DNA of 64,000 nucleotides from Dioscorea cayenensis subsp. rotundata (lineage: Eukaryota; Streptophyta; Magnoliopsida; Dioscoreales; Dioscoreaceae), in assembly GCF_009730915.1 (NCBI RefSeq), contig NC_052488.1, positions 20,206,305 through 20,270,304 on the forward strand, given 5' to 3'. The notes under the pieces were generated by a model that was given only the letters and a program-made list of their open reading frames with translations, was not told the DNA's origin and ran no database searches. The position numbers were made by a program, and so were the translations under genes. Numbering within the stretch: the stretch's first letter is position 1; every line of letters starts with the position of its first letter. Shown piece after piece: positions 1 to 10,041 of the stretch.

Positions 1-839
1 TGAATTTGGAGTCTTTCTAAATCTCTGGCTGCCATATCTTGTAATAATGTGTCTCCTCTAGATGGATTAGTTCCTAAAATGATTTGTCTAATTTGTCCTG
101 TTACATTATATGGGTTATCAGTCATTTGTACCATGTATTGATATTCTTCTGAATAATTAATTTTCCAACTATTTAGTAAATCTCTTGCAGTTGTTCCTAA
201 AAGATTTTCAATAAAATTTGTTGTTCCTATTGAGTCTAATGTATGGGGTATTCTTTCTAATGCATTTATGGCATCTGATTCCCATCTGTCTATTAATTCT
301 GGCCATTTTTGAGGATGAACTGTACTTAGTACTAACATGCTTCCTTCATTATTTTGTTTAGGCATTGTTTTTATAACTTCTAAAGGATCTGGTTTTCCTT
401 TATATGTTTTAAAATTTTCTTCATAATAATTGGTTGAATTGAAATTATGTTGTGATGGAAATTGTAAAGGTTGTGTTGTTCTGCTAGTTCTTTCAATTGT
501 TGTTGGAGTTACTATTGTTCTAGTATTTGAACTTTCTGCTCTTTGATTATTTGATATATTACTTGCTCTTGATTCAACATTCATCATTATTTCTTCTATA
601 TTAATTTCTTCTAATTGTCTTACCATTTCTTGATATTCTTCATCTTCTTCATTATTATTAATTTCTTCCATTATATAGTTTTCTTCTGTTCTTATTTTTG
701 TTGGATAGTTATATTTATCATATCTGCATTCTATTAAAAATTTTATATCATCAATATCTTCTGGTAATTCTTCAAAATCAATTGTCCAGTCATATCCTGG
801 ATATATTTTTTCTATGATTTCTTCTATGTTGATATCCAT
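1..839 (-). CDS. Endogenous pararetrovirus ORF, 5' part, open to window edge
   Basis: A reading frame on the minus strand starts at the ATG at 837-839 and stays open for about 279 codons to position 1, so its 3' part is outside the window. The N-terminal third is very acidic with Asn/Glu-rich low-complexity stretches, followed by a Ser/Thr-rich linker and a more globular part with conserved-looking Trp residues. Upstream on the same strand lie a long A-rich leader, a tRNA-Met-like primer site and a promoter with TATA box and poly(A) signal. That order is the plan of Caulimoviridae genomes, where the first large ORF after the leader encodes movement or capsid functions. The domain itself is not recognised with certainty; a capsid-region polyprotein is the best guess. 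No stop codon interrupts the visible part. An LTR-retrotransposon gag is the alternative. Confidence 0.5.
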   Translation of the reverse strand, partial: MDINIEEIIEKIYPGYDWTIDFEELPEDIDDIKFLIECRYDKYNYPTKIRTEENYIMEEINNNEEDEEYQEMVRQLEEINIEEIMMNVESRASNISNNQRAESSNTRTIVTPTTIERTSRTTQPLQFPSQHNFNSTNYYEENFKTYKGKPDPLEVIKTMPKQNNEGSMLVLSTVHPQKWPELIDRWESDAINALERIPHTLDSIGTTNFIENLLGTTARDLLNSWKINYSEEYQYMVQMTDNPYNVTGQIRQIILGTNPSRGDTLLQDMAARDLERLQI

Positions 840-1489
840 TTTTAATACTTTAATTGTTCTTTTGATGAATATTTTTTTTTTATTTTAAAATATTTAGATT
901 TCTTAATATTACCATTAATATTATTATTGTAATACATATTACTTGTATTATAATTATTTGATTCATTGTTGTTTTTTGATTTGATGATTTATGATTTCTT
1001 TCTTTTTGATATTTGATATTGTTGATTTGATATTTTGTTTTAATTTATTGTTAAATTGATTTTCTTTTGTTGATTTAAGATTTTGTTGTAATAATAGTTG
1101 TTATTAAATAAACTTTGATTGATTTTTGTTTTTAGATTGAACTGAAATAAGATTTGCAGAAAATATAAAATTACTACTACTTTGCAGTGAAATAAAATTT
1201 ACTACTACTTTGTAATAGCTTGAAAGTAAATAAGAGAGAATACTTATGCAGTAACAAGATCCACAACATGTAATATGATAGAAGTTAAACTTGGTAAATA
1301 ACCCTATTTGATCCATAATTATTGTAAGTAAAAACTTGTTTTTTGGTTTTTGTTGTTTTTTTAGTTTTTATGGGTTTTTTAAAATTAAACTCCTTTTCAC
1401 CATGGACATTCTCATGTCGGCTCATTCAACCTTACCGTCTTAGGACCTACTGACCCTTTCCCTCTAGTACTTGGGCGATCCTTGTAGAG
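840..1489 (-). other. Pararetroviral leader region, low complexity
   Basis: This stretch lies between the minus-strand ORF start at 839 and the repeated promoter/leader block. It is T-rich on the plus strand (A-rich as RNA) and holds only short ORFs. From about 1390 onward it continues the leader. Long leaders with short ORFs are typical of caulimovirid pregenomic RNA. No other gene is seen. Confidence 0.4.
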
Positions 1490-1930
1490 TCTCCAGTTTC
1501 CAAAGCCTGAGTGTTCCACTTTGCATAATTACTCGGAAGTATAATTTTTTGAGATCATCTTGATTATCTTTTAATATATGCGAGTTTATCTTTCCAACTT
1601 TCAGAGTTCAGACTTACCTCCACACTCCTTTTCCCCTAAACGGACCTCCTGTCCTCTGGCGGGTACTGTTTGGTGTTCTCCAGTTTGTCTTACTTTTAAA
1701 TTAGTTAGATTTACTCTTTCCATATAAAAGATACATCTTTTAGGCTCAAAAATATTTTTCAAAGATCTGTACAAAACTCATTTTTTAGATTTTTAGATAT
1801 GGGTTCATGGATCAAATAAAAGCTATAATACCAAGGTAAAACTTACTATCTACATGTTGGGGACCCGTCATAGGGTTTTACCCTCCCGCAGTGAAACATT
1901 ACCTTGAGGTTTTCGAGGAAGGTTCATCGT

Positions 1931-1942
1931 AGCTCGATACCA
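1931..1942 (-). promoter_or_regulatory. Probable primer-binding site (tRNA-Met type)
   Basis: Minus-strand TGGTATCGAGCT resembles the caulimovirid primer site TGGTATCAGAGC with one base missing. The same sequence recurs in the plus copy at 5129-5140. Its place after the promoter and poly(A) signal and before the long leader is right for priming minus-strand DNA synthesis. Confidence 0.6.
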
Positions 1943-2127
1943 CTATATCCTACGCTGTATGCGCGTACTGCGTGGATGTTGGGATGCCGTTCAACTTACT
2001 CCGGGGTCATCCCAGGGTGAAGTATGCTAGTCGCGAGCTACGGAAAGAGTTAAGAGAAAGAGAGCATGAGGGCTAGAAGCAAGGGAGACAAGAGAGACAA
2101 GAGATGTATTCACAAATGAGGGACTTC

Positions 2128-2133
2128 TTTATT
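2128..2133 (-). terminator. AATAAA poly(A) signal in pararetroviral control region
   Basis: AATAAA on the minus strand in the context TGCAATAAAGAAGTCC, identical to the plus copy at 4452-4457. Its place just after the TATA box fits a signal skipped on first passage and used after a full round of transcription. Confidence 0.55.
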
Positions 2134-2228
2134 GCATAAAGCTTAGGATGGGTGGATACAAGGATGAGGATGATACTAGGACTACAATGCCCAAGAGGTG
2201 ATGTCCCTCCTTACAACACAAGGGGGCC

Positions 2229-2235
2229 TTATATA
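2229..2235 (-). promoter_or_regulatory. TATA box of minus-strand pararetroviral promoter
   Basis: Minus-strand CCTATATAAGG matches the plus copies at 4320 and 4832. It lies about 100 nt upstream of an AATAAA, the short spacing expected where the terminal redundancy of a pararetroviral RNA is formed. Confidence 0.65.
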
Positions 2236-2621
2236 GGCTCCAAGAGACTTAACACTTAAGCAACTAAACTCATGGTTAGCTAACTCAACCATGGTTGGAC
2301 ACTATTACAGACAAGACACATACCTAATTGTCATGTAGCTAACATGACACTTACCAAACTTATTAAGTACAAGCATGCTCTTCAACAGTTGTGGGAACTA
2401 TGTAACCAAGTCCTAAAAAGAAATAAACAAACAAAGGTTTGTTCATCCGAATAAAAAGAGCTGTGGCTACAAAAACAGTACGTTCATACGCGTCTCTTTT
2501 TATGGTGAAAACCTGGCTATCTTTTCACCCCCAATACATGCTAAAAGCATGAAAGATTATATATCCAACACATGCAAAAGCATGAAACTCTATTTAGCTG
2601 ACAAGTTTATTTTTTGCATAT

Positions 2622-3395
2622 ATGGCAGGAAAAAATTTCTATAACCAATCTTCTTCCTTTGAACCTCAATTGAATCTCCCAATCTTTCCTTTGAACTCTA
2701 CTCTGAAATTCAGAACACAAGCAAACCTCAATCTTCCTCAACAAATAATTCTTGACAACCTTTGGGCCAATAAACACGACCCAAAAACTCTTATCTCCTT
2801 GTTCCATTCATTAGCAAAATATTTTCATCAGACAAATGAAAAAACCCAAACTCCACCTCATCTGCCCTTACAAGAATCATCAAGTATAAAGTTTTCTTTG
2901 AAACCTCAAACACTTGACTACATGGTAGAACAAGAAAAGAAAATTAAAATATTAGAAGCAGAAGTATCCAACAAAAATGAAGAAATCATTTTGATCAAAG
3001 CCCAACTCCAACAAATTACAAAAGAAGCTGAAGAAATGAAGACACTTCTTATTGAAGATAGAAAACAAAGAACAGAAAAGTTTGAACTGTTCCCAGAACC
3101 AATAGCAGAAGTTAAACATCTCATTTTCAAGAAAGTAATGGCAACTCAGTATAACCAATTCATCTCTGAACAAGAAATACTGAGGCAACTTGCAAAAGAA
3201 GAAATTCTCCCGGCAGGATTTGCAATAGCAGGAAATGTTCTCAGAGAAATAGCCCACAAGGATTCTGGATGCCAATGTGAAGAAGGATTCACTGCAATTA
3301 AATGCACCTTAGACATGTCCCAATGGCATGATCAAGAAATCAATGGTGTTCAGATAAAAGCTATCAACCTCTTCAAACATGGATACCGTCAGTAA
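2622..3395 (+). CDS. Pararetrovirus-associated coiled-coil ORF (257 aa)
   Basis: An intact ATG-to-stop frame of 257 codons. Residues 1-60 are Asn/Gln/Pro/Leu-rich. Residues about 100-150 form a strong Lys/Glu heptad region predicted to be coiled coil. The C-terminal 100 residues look globular, with a Cys-x-Cys pair. It lies just upstream of the plus-strand viral promoter, so in a circular genome it would be the last ORF before the control region. I do not recognise the domain. A transactivator/inclusion-body or accessory role is inference from position and coiled coil only. Sequence after the stop (3396-4130) looks like coding continuation with breaks. No membrane segment is evident. Confidence 0.45.
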   Translation: MAGKNFYNQSSSFEPQLNLPIFPLNSTLKFRTQANLNLPQQIILDNLWANKHDPKTLISLFHSLAKYFHQTNEKTQTPPHLPLQESSSIKFSLKPQTLDYMVEQEKKIKILEAEVSNKNEEIILIKAQLQQITKEAEEMKTLLIEDRKQRTEKFELFPEPIAEVKHLIFKKVMATQYNQFISEQEILRQLAKEEILPAGFAIAGNVLREIAHKDSGCQCEEGFTAIKCTLDMSQWHDQEINGVQIKAINLFKHGYRQ

Positions 3396-4140
3396 TAATG
3401 CTTACAAGTCCGAGCAAGCAAGCTTCCCCGAATCGAATACGGCAACTCGATACATCTTCTACACAAATTCTTCAAAGCTCTTGGATCACATATTGACGGG
3501 TATGTCAATTTAGAACTAAACTCAATCCCTCCTTGCTATAATGAAGGTTATCCTGATGAAGCAAGACATCATATCAAGATTACCTCCTTCGCCATCATAA
3601 ACCCGAGCAAAGAAAGGATAAATCCTATTCGATCGAAGATATGATCATTCCGGGAGATATCAAAAGGCAAATGAAGCTATGGCGAGCATGTGCAATCTCC
3701 ACCCGATTGAAGAGAACTTGCTCCCTACAATTGCCGACAAACCAAAGATGTCAAATGGTGCTGGAAACAAAGATCATGAAGAGTATATGTCGACCAAAGA
3801 CATGTTCCCCTATGTATCGTCCCTTTTCCAAGTCTTATTTCACAGATGCCAGCCACTGAATCTCACATGAAGCAAGTCCGTCTCATGGGCGTAGAGAATA
3901 TCGCTTTTGGAGATTATTCAAGACTAAGCATTCCCTCGCAGATATTTTTAATGATACCAAGTCCAAATTTGACTCTCCCAAGGACTAGAAGACATTGCTG
4001 AAGAAAACTTAGCCAACATACTGGAAGGCTAGGAAATCTCTACTAAGAAGGTCTCCAACATCTTTTGGTGGACTAAAGCATTGTTGTTTGTTTTTAATAT
4101 GTAAAGGAGTCGGTATTTGTTTTTTTTAGTGTGTAAAATA
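3396..4140 (+). pseudogene. Decayed viral coding remnant
   Basis: Coding-like composition continues after the 257-codon ORF in shifting frames: frames around 3450-3600, 3641-3859 and 3679-3870 each look peptide-like but are broken by stops and frameshifts. It ends at the repeated promoter block. This reads as the damaged rest of the last viral gene. The original protein cannot be named from what is visible. Confidence 0.4.
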
Positions 4141-4149
4141 GGTCAACTG

Positions 4150-4680
4150 TAGCAACAGTAGTTTTACTGTTGAAGAGCATGCTTGTACTTAATAAGTTTG
4201 GTAATTGTCATGTTAGCTACATGACAATTAGGTATGTGTCTTGTCTGTAATAGTGTCCAACCATGGTTAAGTTAGCTAACCATGAGTTTAGTTGCTTAAG
4301 GGTTAAGTCTCTGGGAGCCTATATAAGGCACCCTTGGGTTGTAAGGGAGAATATCTAATATCCCACATCCATATCTCCCCACATCACCTCTTGGGCATTG
4401 TAGTCCTAGTATCATCCTCATCCTTGTATCCACCCATCCTAAGCTTTATGCAATAAAGAAGTCCCTCATTTGTGAATACATCTCTTGTCTCTCTTGTCTC
4501 CCTTGCTTCTAGCCCTCATGCTCTCTTTCTCTTAACTCTTTCCAGTAGCTTCCGTGACTAACTCGCTACTTTCACCCCGATGACTCCCCGAGTAAGTTGA
4601 ACCAGCATCCCCAACATCCACGTGTACGGGCGCAAGCACACCGTGAGGATAGGTCAATCCGTAGCAAATGTGAGTTTTTA
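4150..4680 (+). repeat. Pararetroviral promoter block, first tandem copy (truncated)
   Basis: This matches the inverted block 1490-2391 and is followed at once by a second copy at 4681. It has the dyad 4202-4230, TATA at 4320-4326 and AATAAA at 4452-4457. It diverges near 4650, before the primer-binding site, where the next copy begins. A tandem duplication or recombination junction is therefore visible at about 4650-4690. Confidence 0.7.
4320..4326 (+). promoter_or_regulatory. TATA box, first plus copy of viral promoter
   Basis: CCTATATAAGG, about 90 bases after a 12-bp-arm dyad and about 130 bases before AATAAA (4452-4457). It is the same arrangement as in the other two copies. Confidence 0.6.
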
Positions 4681-5592
4681 CCGTCAAGAGCATGCTTGTA
4701 CTTAATAGTTTGATAATTGTCATGTTAGCTACATGACAATTAGGTATGTGTCTTGTCTGTAATAGTGTCCAACCATGGTTGAGTTAGCTAACCATGAGTT
4801 TAGTTGCTTAAGTGTTAAGTCTCTTGGAGCTTATATAAGGCCCCCTTGTGTCAGTAAGGAGGGACATCACCTCTCGGGCATTGTAGTCCTAGTATCATCC
4901 CTCATCCTTGTATCCACCCATCCTAAGCTTTTATGCAATAGAAGTCCCTCATTTGTGAATACATCTCTTGTCTCTCTGTCTCCCTCGCTTCTAGCCCCTC
5001 ATGCTCTCTTTCTCTTAACTCTTTCCGTAGCTTCCGCGACTAATCTACATTTCACCCCTGGACGACCCCGGAGTAAGTTGAATCAAGCATCCCCAACATC
5101 CACGTGTACGGCGCACCGTAGGATATAGTGGTATCGAGCTACAAGAACCTTCCTCGAAAAACCTCATAGTAATGTTTACCATGCAGGGTAAAACCCTTAA
5201 CAGTGGTCCCCAACATGTAGATAGTAAGTTTTTACCCTGGTATTATAGCTTTTTATTTCGATCCATGAACCCATATCTAAAAAAATCTAAAAACGAGTTT
5301 TCATGACAGATCTTTTCGAAAAAAATATTTTTGAGCCTAAAAGATGTATCTTTTATATTGAAAGAGTAAATCTAACTAATTTAAGAGTAAGACAAACTGG
5401 AGAACACCAAACAGTACCCGCCAGAGGACAGGAGGTCGGTTTAGGGGAAAAGGAGTGGAGGTAAGTCTGAACTCTGAAAGTTGGAAAGATAAACTCTCAT
5501 ATATTAAAAGATAATCAAGATGATCTCAAAAAATTATACTTCCGAGCACATTACGAACACTGCGCTTGGAAACCTGAGACCCTACAAGGATC
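4681..5592 (+). repeat. Pararetroviral promoter/leader block, second tandem copy, into gap
   Basis: Second plus-strand copy with dyad 4714-4742, TATA at 4832-4838, primer site 5129-5140 and leader continuing to the N gap. The poly(A) signal of this copy is degraded to AATAGA near 4938. The leader matches the minus copy down to about 1490. Confidence 0.7.
5129..5140 (+). promoter_or_regulatory. Probable primer-binding site, plus copy
   Basis: TGGTATCGAGCT, matching the minus-strand site at 1931-1942 and resembling the 3' end complement of initiator tRNA-Met. It lies roughly 300 bases after the TATA box at 4832. Confidence 0.55.
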
Positions 5593-6592
5593 NNNNNNNN
5601 NNNNNNNNNNNNNNNNNNNNNNNNNNNNNNNNNNNNNNNNNNNNNNNNNNNNNNNNNNNNNNNNNNNNNNNNNNNNNNNNNNNNNNNNNNNNNNNNNNNN
5701 NNNNNNNNNNNNNNNNNNNNNNNNNNNNNNNNNNNNNNNNNNNNNNNNNNNNNNNNNNNNNNNNNNNNNNNNNNNNNNNNNNNNNNNNNNNNNNNNNNNN
5801 NNNNNNNNNNNNNNNNNNNNNNNNNNNNNNNNNNNNNNNNNNNNNNNNNNNNNNNNNNNNNNNNNNNNNNNNNNNNNNNNNNNNNNNNNNNNNNNNNNNN
5901 NNNNNNNNNNNNNNNNNNNNNNNNNNNNNNNNNNNNNNNNNNNNNNNNNNNNNNNNNNNNNNNNNNNNNNNNNNNNNNNNNNNNNNNNNNNNNNNNNNNN
6001 NNNNNNNNNNNNNNNNNNNNNNNNNNNNNNNNNNNNNNNNNNNNNNNNNNNNNNNNNNNNNNNNNNNNNNNNNNNNNNNNNNNNNNNNNNNNNNNNNNNN
6101 NNNNNNNNNNNNNNNNNNNNNNNNNNNNNNNNNNNNNNNNNNNNNNNNNNNNNNNNNNNNNNNNNNNNNNNNNNNNNNNNNNNNNNNNNNNNNNNNNNNN
6201 NNNNNNNNNNNNNNNNNNNNNNNNNNNNNNNNNNNNNNNNNNNNNNNNNNNNNNNNNNNNNNNNNNNNNNNNNNNNNNNNNNNNNNNNNNNNNNNNNNNN
6301 NNNNNNNNNNNNNNNNNNNNNNNNNNNNNNNNNNNNNNNNNNNNNNNNNNNNNNNNNNNNNNNNNNNNNNNNNNNNNNNNNNNNNNNNNNNNNNNNNNNN
6401 NNNNNNNNNNNNNNNNNNNNNNNNNNNNNNNNNNNNNNNNNNNNNNNNNNNNNNNNNNNNNNNNNNNNNNNNNNNNNNNNNNNNNNNNNNNNNNNNNNNN
6501 NNNNNNNNNNNNNNNNNNNNNNNNNNNNNNNNNNNNNNNNNNNNNNNNNNNNNNNNNNNNNNNNNNNNNNNNNNNNNNNNNNNNNNNNNNNN
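5593..6592. other. Assembly gap (1000 N)
   Basis: Exactly 1000 unknown bases, a placeholder size. The viral leader enters it from the left and unrelated repeat leaves it on the right, so the true length and content are unknown. Any ORF called across it is an artefact. Confidence 0.99.
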
Positions 6593-7789
6593 GGATAAAC
6601 CACATCGATAGGCAAAGGGGAAGTTCTGCTACCTCTCAACTAACCTTCTTGACCCTGTTCACCCTAGCTTTGTTTAACCCAAATGGAGTATCACTCATCC
6701 ATAAGGATTACCAAGATAGATTCTAAACCCTAGTGTCACTCTAAAGGAAAATCAATTCAATAAGCATTCAAAATTGAAACCCAATTAAAACATTAATTAA
6801 AAAAACATAATAAAAGTCAATGAAACAAAATCAACCTAGGGTTTACAAGTCCAAGCACCAACTAGGGGTTTAGCTCTTCATGGAGCTATACAAAATCAAC
6901 AATGAAAGTGAAAGTAAATGCAAGCAATCCATAGATAAAACCCCCTTGTGGTCCGTATCGAAGGTCTTGTGGAGCCGCCTCGTCTTCTCCAAAGGTTCCC
7001 TTGTCAAATCTAGGGCACACCTCGCCGAATCGATGCTGACGAAAAGCTCCCCCAATAGCTCTCCTCCAAAAGAACTCGATGTCGAACGCCGTATGGCAGC
7101 TCCAAAAACCTAGCCGAAGCCTTTCCAAATCCTAGTTGCGAGCGCCTCCAAGGATGGGTAAAAGATGGGGAAAAGATCCCCAAAAAATCCTCAAAACATG
7201 GTATTTATAGGGGTTGTAATCGGGCATCCACACGGGCGTGTGGAATTTCCATACAGCCGTATGGATTTCTGAAAATCAGTTTTCTACGTGAGCTGTGAAT
7301 AGTAATTACTACAGTAATTTTGCTACAGTATACTACTGCAATACTTCACCAAAATGCTCCCAAATCCACTCTTTTCATCGAGGCCACATGAATGGGCGCA
7401 CATCCATGCGGTAAATCGCGACACGTCTTCAATGAAACCACATTGACGAAGCTCTTGTTAATGTTGCACAAGTCGGAACATATGAGTGTGACTGCTTTTG
7501 TGCCCCTCCACTTTGTGCATTCACTTGAGCACAAATGGAAGTTGGCACACATCCACATGTCTTTGAGCACAACTTGTGTCTTCATCTTTGTTCGATCCAA
7601 GTACTTCATCAACAATTGAATCCACGATCTACTTTTGCTTCCATTTTCTTCTAAACTTGACTCCACAACCCTAAATGGACAAAAGAACACAACTATACAC
7701 TAATAAGCGATAAAATCTGATAAAAGTGATGCTCAATGTAAAAAAAGAATATTTCGTATTACTTATACACAAGAACTTATCACCCCAAG
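6593..7789 (-). repeat. Unclassified dispersed-repeat sequence
   Basis: About 1.2 kb of mid-GC, repeat-like sequence without a convincing ORF. It includes two neighbouring near-palindromes at 7225-7263: CCACACG-GG-CGTGTGG and CCATAC-AGCC-GTATGG. In my memory such paired motifs occur in LTR regions of plant retroelements, but no LTR ends or target duplication were found. The minus-strand frame 7346-7690 has no recognisable domain. Confidence 0.35.
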
Positions 7790-8420
7790 TCAAAGGCAAC
7801 TTGTTTAATTTCCTCAATAGAAAAGGGGAGTTCTGAGGGTTGAAAGATCTACACTCTCCTCATGAGAAAAGAGAGTTTGTCAATCCAAGAGAAAACGGAA
7901 CGATCTAGGTAACCGAAAAAGATGACTAAAATGATTAGAGAAGGTCTTCCCTATGAGTTGATCCCCTACTATCCATGTTCCATTGCTTATAATCCGAGGA
8001 ATGAAGTTTTTATTCCTTCTACTATTGGCTGTCATGTGAAAGAATTTTGTGTTGAAATTTCCTTCTTCAAGCCAAGTAATTCTCGAATGTTGCTTCCGGT
8101 GAAGTTCTTCTTGTTTCAGAAGTGAGGCAAGGTCCATTTTCAGTTTAGAAAAATGCTGAGCTCCATCATCAGAAAGAGTCCTAGTTTCATTAACTGAATC
8201 CAAGGAGCTGATCTCTAGAAGTATTGAGTTCTTCTGTAATGTCATAGAGCCAACTGTCTCAGATGACCATTTTCGAAGCTTAATTTTCAAGTTGATTAAT
8301 TTCTTTAAAAGTACAAAAGCACCACACCCATCTGGAGTAATCTCAGACCACCACCAACTTTGGATCAGATTTACTAGATTTTCATTGGAATACCAAGATT
8401 TTTCAAAACGAAAAGTCCGA
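7790..8420 (-). pseudogene. LINE (L1-type) reverse transcriptase fragment
   Basis: On the minus strand, frames covering 7880-8290 and its flanks contain the segment between endonuclease and reverse transcriptase of plant non-LTR retrotransposons. The signature ITWLEEGNFNTKFFH, then NSRRNKN, is characteristic (family form: KxxWLKEGDxNTKFFH). About 100 bases further on, PFSIEEIKQVAFDLG matches the start of the RT domain, in another frame after a stop. The copy is broken at both ends and frameshifted, so it is a dead 5'- and 3'-truncated fragment. No poly(A) tail or target duplication was found. Confidence 0.75.
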
Positions 8421-8831
8421 GGTTTAAGGGAGTGAAGGCCAAATGTCCGAGGTTTCTCCTCATCGTGTCACCTGTTTCGTCTTTAATTTTTTATTTTATT
8501 TTATTTTTATTAACTTCATCTTAGTTGAGATTTATTTACTTTATATATATATATATATATAACTATTTCACAAAAAAATTAAAATTCTAAATATTCAGTT
8601 TTCAGCAACAAGAACAATAATAACATCATTTGAACAATTCATTATTCATCCAAACAATGGGATGATAATGTAAATATATTATCTCTGCTTAACATCAAAT
8701 ATGCAGCAAATTAAATGGTACTAAATGAGGAGAACACTTCTGCCCAAAAAAAAGGTGCATTTCTCAACCTCCCTTCTTTGAATTATAGACGAAGGAATGA
8801 ATTATTAGAGCTCGAAGAAAAAAATATCGGT

Positions 8832-10041
8832 TTAGCGTCGTAAAGTATGCAAAATATATTCAGCATAAAGATCCCTGCAACCATAAAACATCAAAATTTT
8901 AATGCATGGAAGTTAATATATTAGTCTAATTCATGATAGACAGAGAGTTGTATAATTTGTATCCAAATTTACTTACATTGAATTCTTAATGACTTCAGTT
9001 GCAATAGTTCCAGGTAAGAATTCATCAACAGCGACTTCCTTATTCTCATTCTTTTTTTATCTGTAATAATGTATGTCAAGGATGATCATTCATGAAATAA
9101 AGCTAGATAGATTAGTCCATAAACAGGATACAGTCTTCGAAGAATCGGCGTATTTCAGTGAGACGATGAGGAGATAATTCTCTAATATCGTTGTAATGGC
9201 GGTATTCAGGATCATCAGCACAAACTGCGATAATTTTGTCGTCTTTTTCGCCCTTTAATGAAGTAATAAGAATTAAATTGGTGTCAGAAATTCATCGATC
9301 GAGTTGATTTTATGATGAGCAAAATTAAGTACCTGATCAATCATTGGCATAAGGCCAATTGCTCTAGCTCTCAGAAAACAACCAGGAAGGACTGGTTCCT
9401 GCTCAAATATCACTTGCAGTAATTACAAACACATTGAAACATTATAACAATTAACAGTGAAATAATTATTAGTAACTCATACTTGCATGAGAACCAGAAC
9501 ATCCAACGGGTCATTATCATCGCAAAGAGTCCGTGGAATGAAGCCGTAATTATGAGGATAAACAACCGATGAATATAACACCCGATCGACCTGAGAACAA
9601 GATGATAACAATCTCGATTAAAAAAGAAATTTAAGTTACATGAATTGTATTAAAGAAGAGTTAGTATAAACTTTACACACCTTAATCAAGCCTGTTTTCT
9701 TGTCTAATTCATACTTCACTTTACTTCCCTTAGTTATTTCCACTACCTGAAATTTTTTCGAATTTTTTTTATCTCTGATGTTATAACTATATAAAGTAAA
9801 GGTGTAATACAGAGAACTAGTTACCACATTGAAAACAGCAGGAGCTTCAGAGCCTGCAGGAAAACAGACATGATTCAATTGGATGATAATGTGATCAAAT
9901 TAAATGAATGTGTGTACCTATTTCAAGATCATGCCAGGGATGTGCAGCCACTGATCTTCGAGATAAAGACGACAAAATCCTTTCGTTTAGCCTCGGAACC
10001 CGCCGTTTCTCAGCCACTTCATCATGGTTAACTTCACTCAT
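8832..10041 (-). CDS. Soluble inorganic pyrophosphatase
   Basis: Hydrolyses pyrophosphate to two phosphates with Mg2+; plant family I soluble enzymes are mainly cytosolic and set the PPi level for sucrose metabolism. Coding exons (minus): 9918-10041, 9825-9853, 9681-9746, 9483-9590, 9333-9398, 9132-9252, 8977-9060, 8832-8874. The catalytic signature [13 protein letters not shown] is split between exons 4 and 5. The C-terminus [12 protein letters not shown] matches the plant family. Predicted length is about 212-213 residues, as in Arabidopsis PPA proteins. Oddity: the A7 run at the start of exon 7 (9052-9058) puts the last two exons out of frame by one base, although both read perfectly in the family frame. 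A consensus error or a real frameshift allele is possible. A 5'-UTR intron is likely (10047-10237). Confidence 0.9.

Larger units (their letters stand above)
1490..2391 (-). repeat. Inverted copy of pararetroviral promoter/leader block
   Basis: Read on the minus strand, this block matches the plus-strand block 4150-5592 almost throughout. It contains, in order of transcription, a dyad motif (near 2325-2350), TATA box, poly(A) signal, primer-binding site and leader. Homology starts at the minus-strand sequence CTGTTGAAGAGCATGCTTG near 2391. The inverted block therefore marks the 5' control region of a second viral copy in opposite orientation. Opposed partial copies are usual for integrated plant pararetroviruses. 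Confidence 0.75.

Noticed and set aside
5520-6639. Three overlapping long frames of about 360 codons
   Set aside because: They consist of the 1000-N gap; no sequence is known there.
8520-8562. TA tract as promoter
   Set aside because: Simple (TA)n repeat not placed upstream of any gene start.
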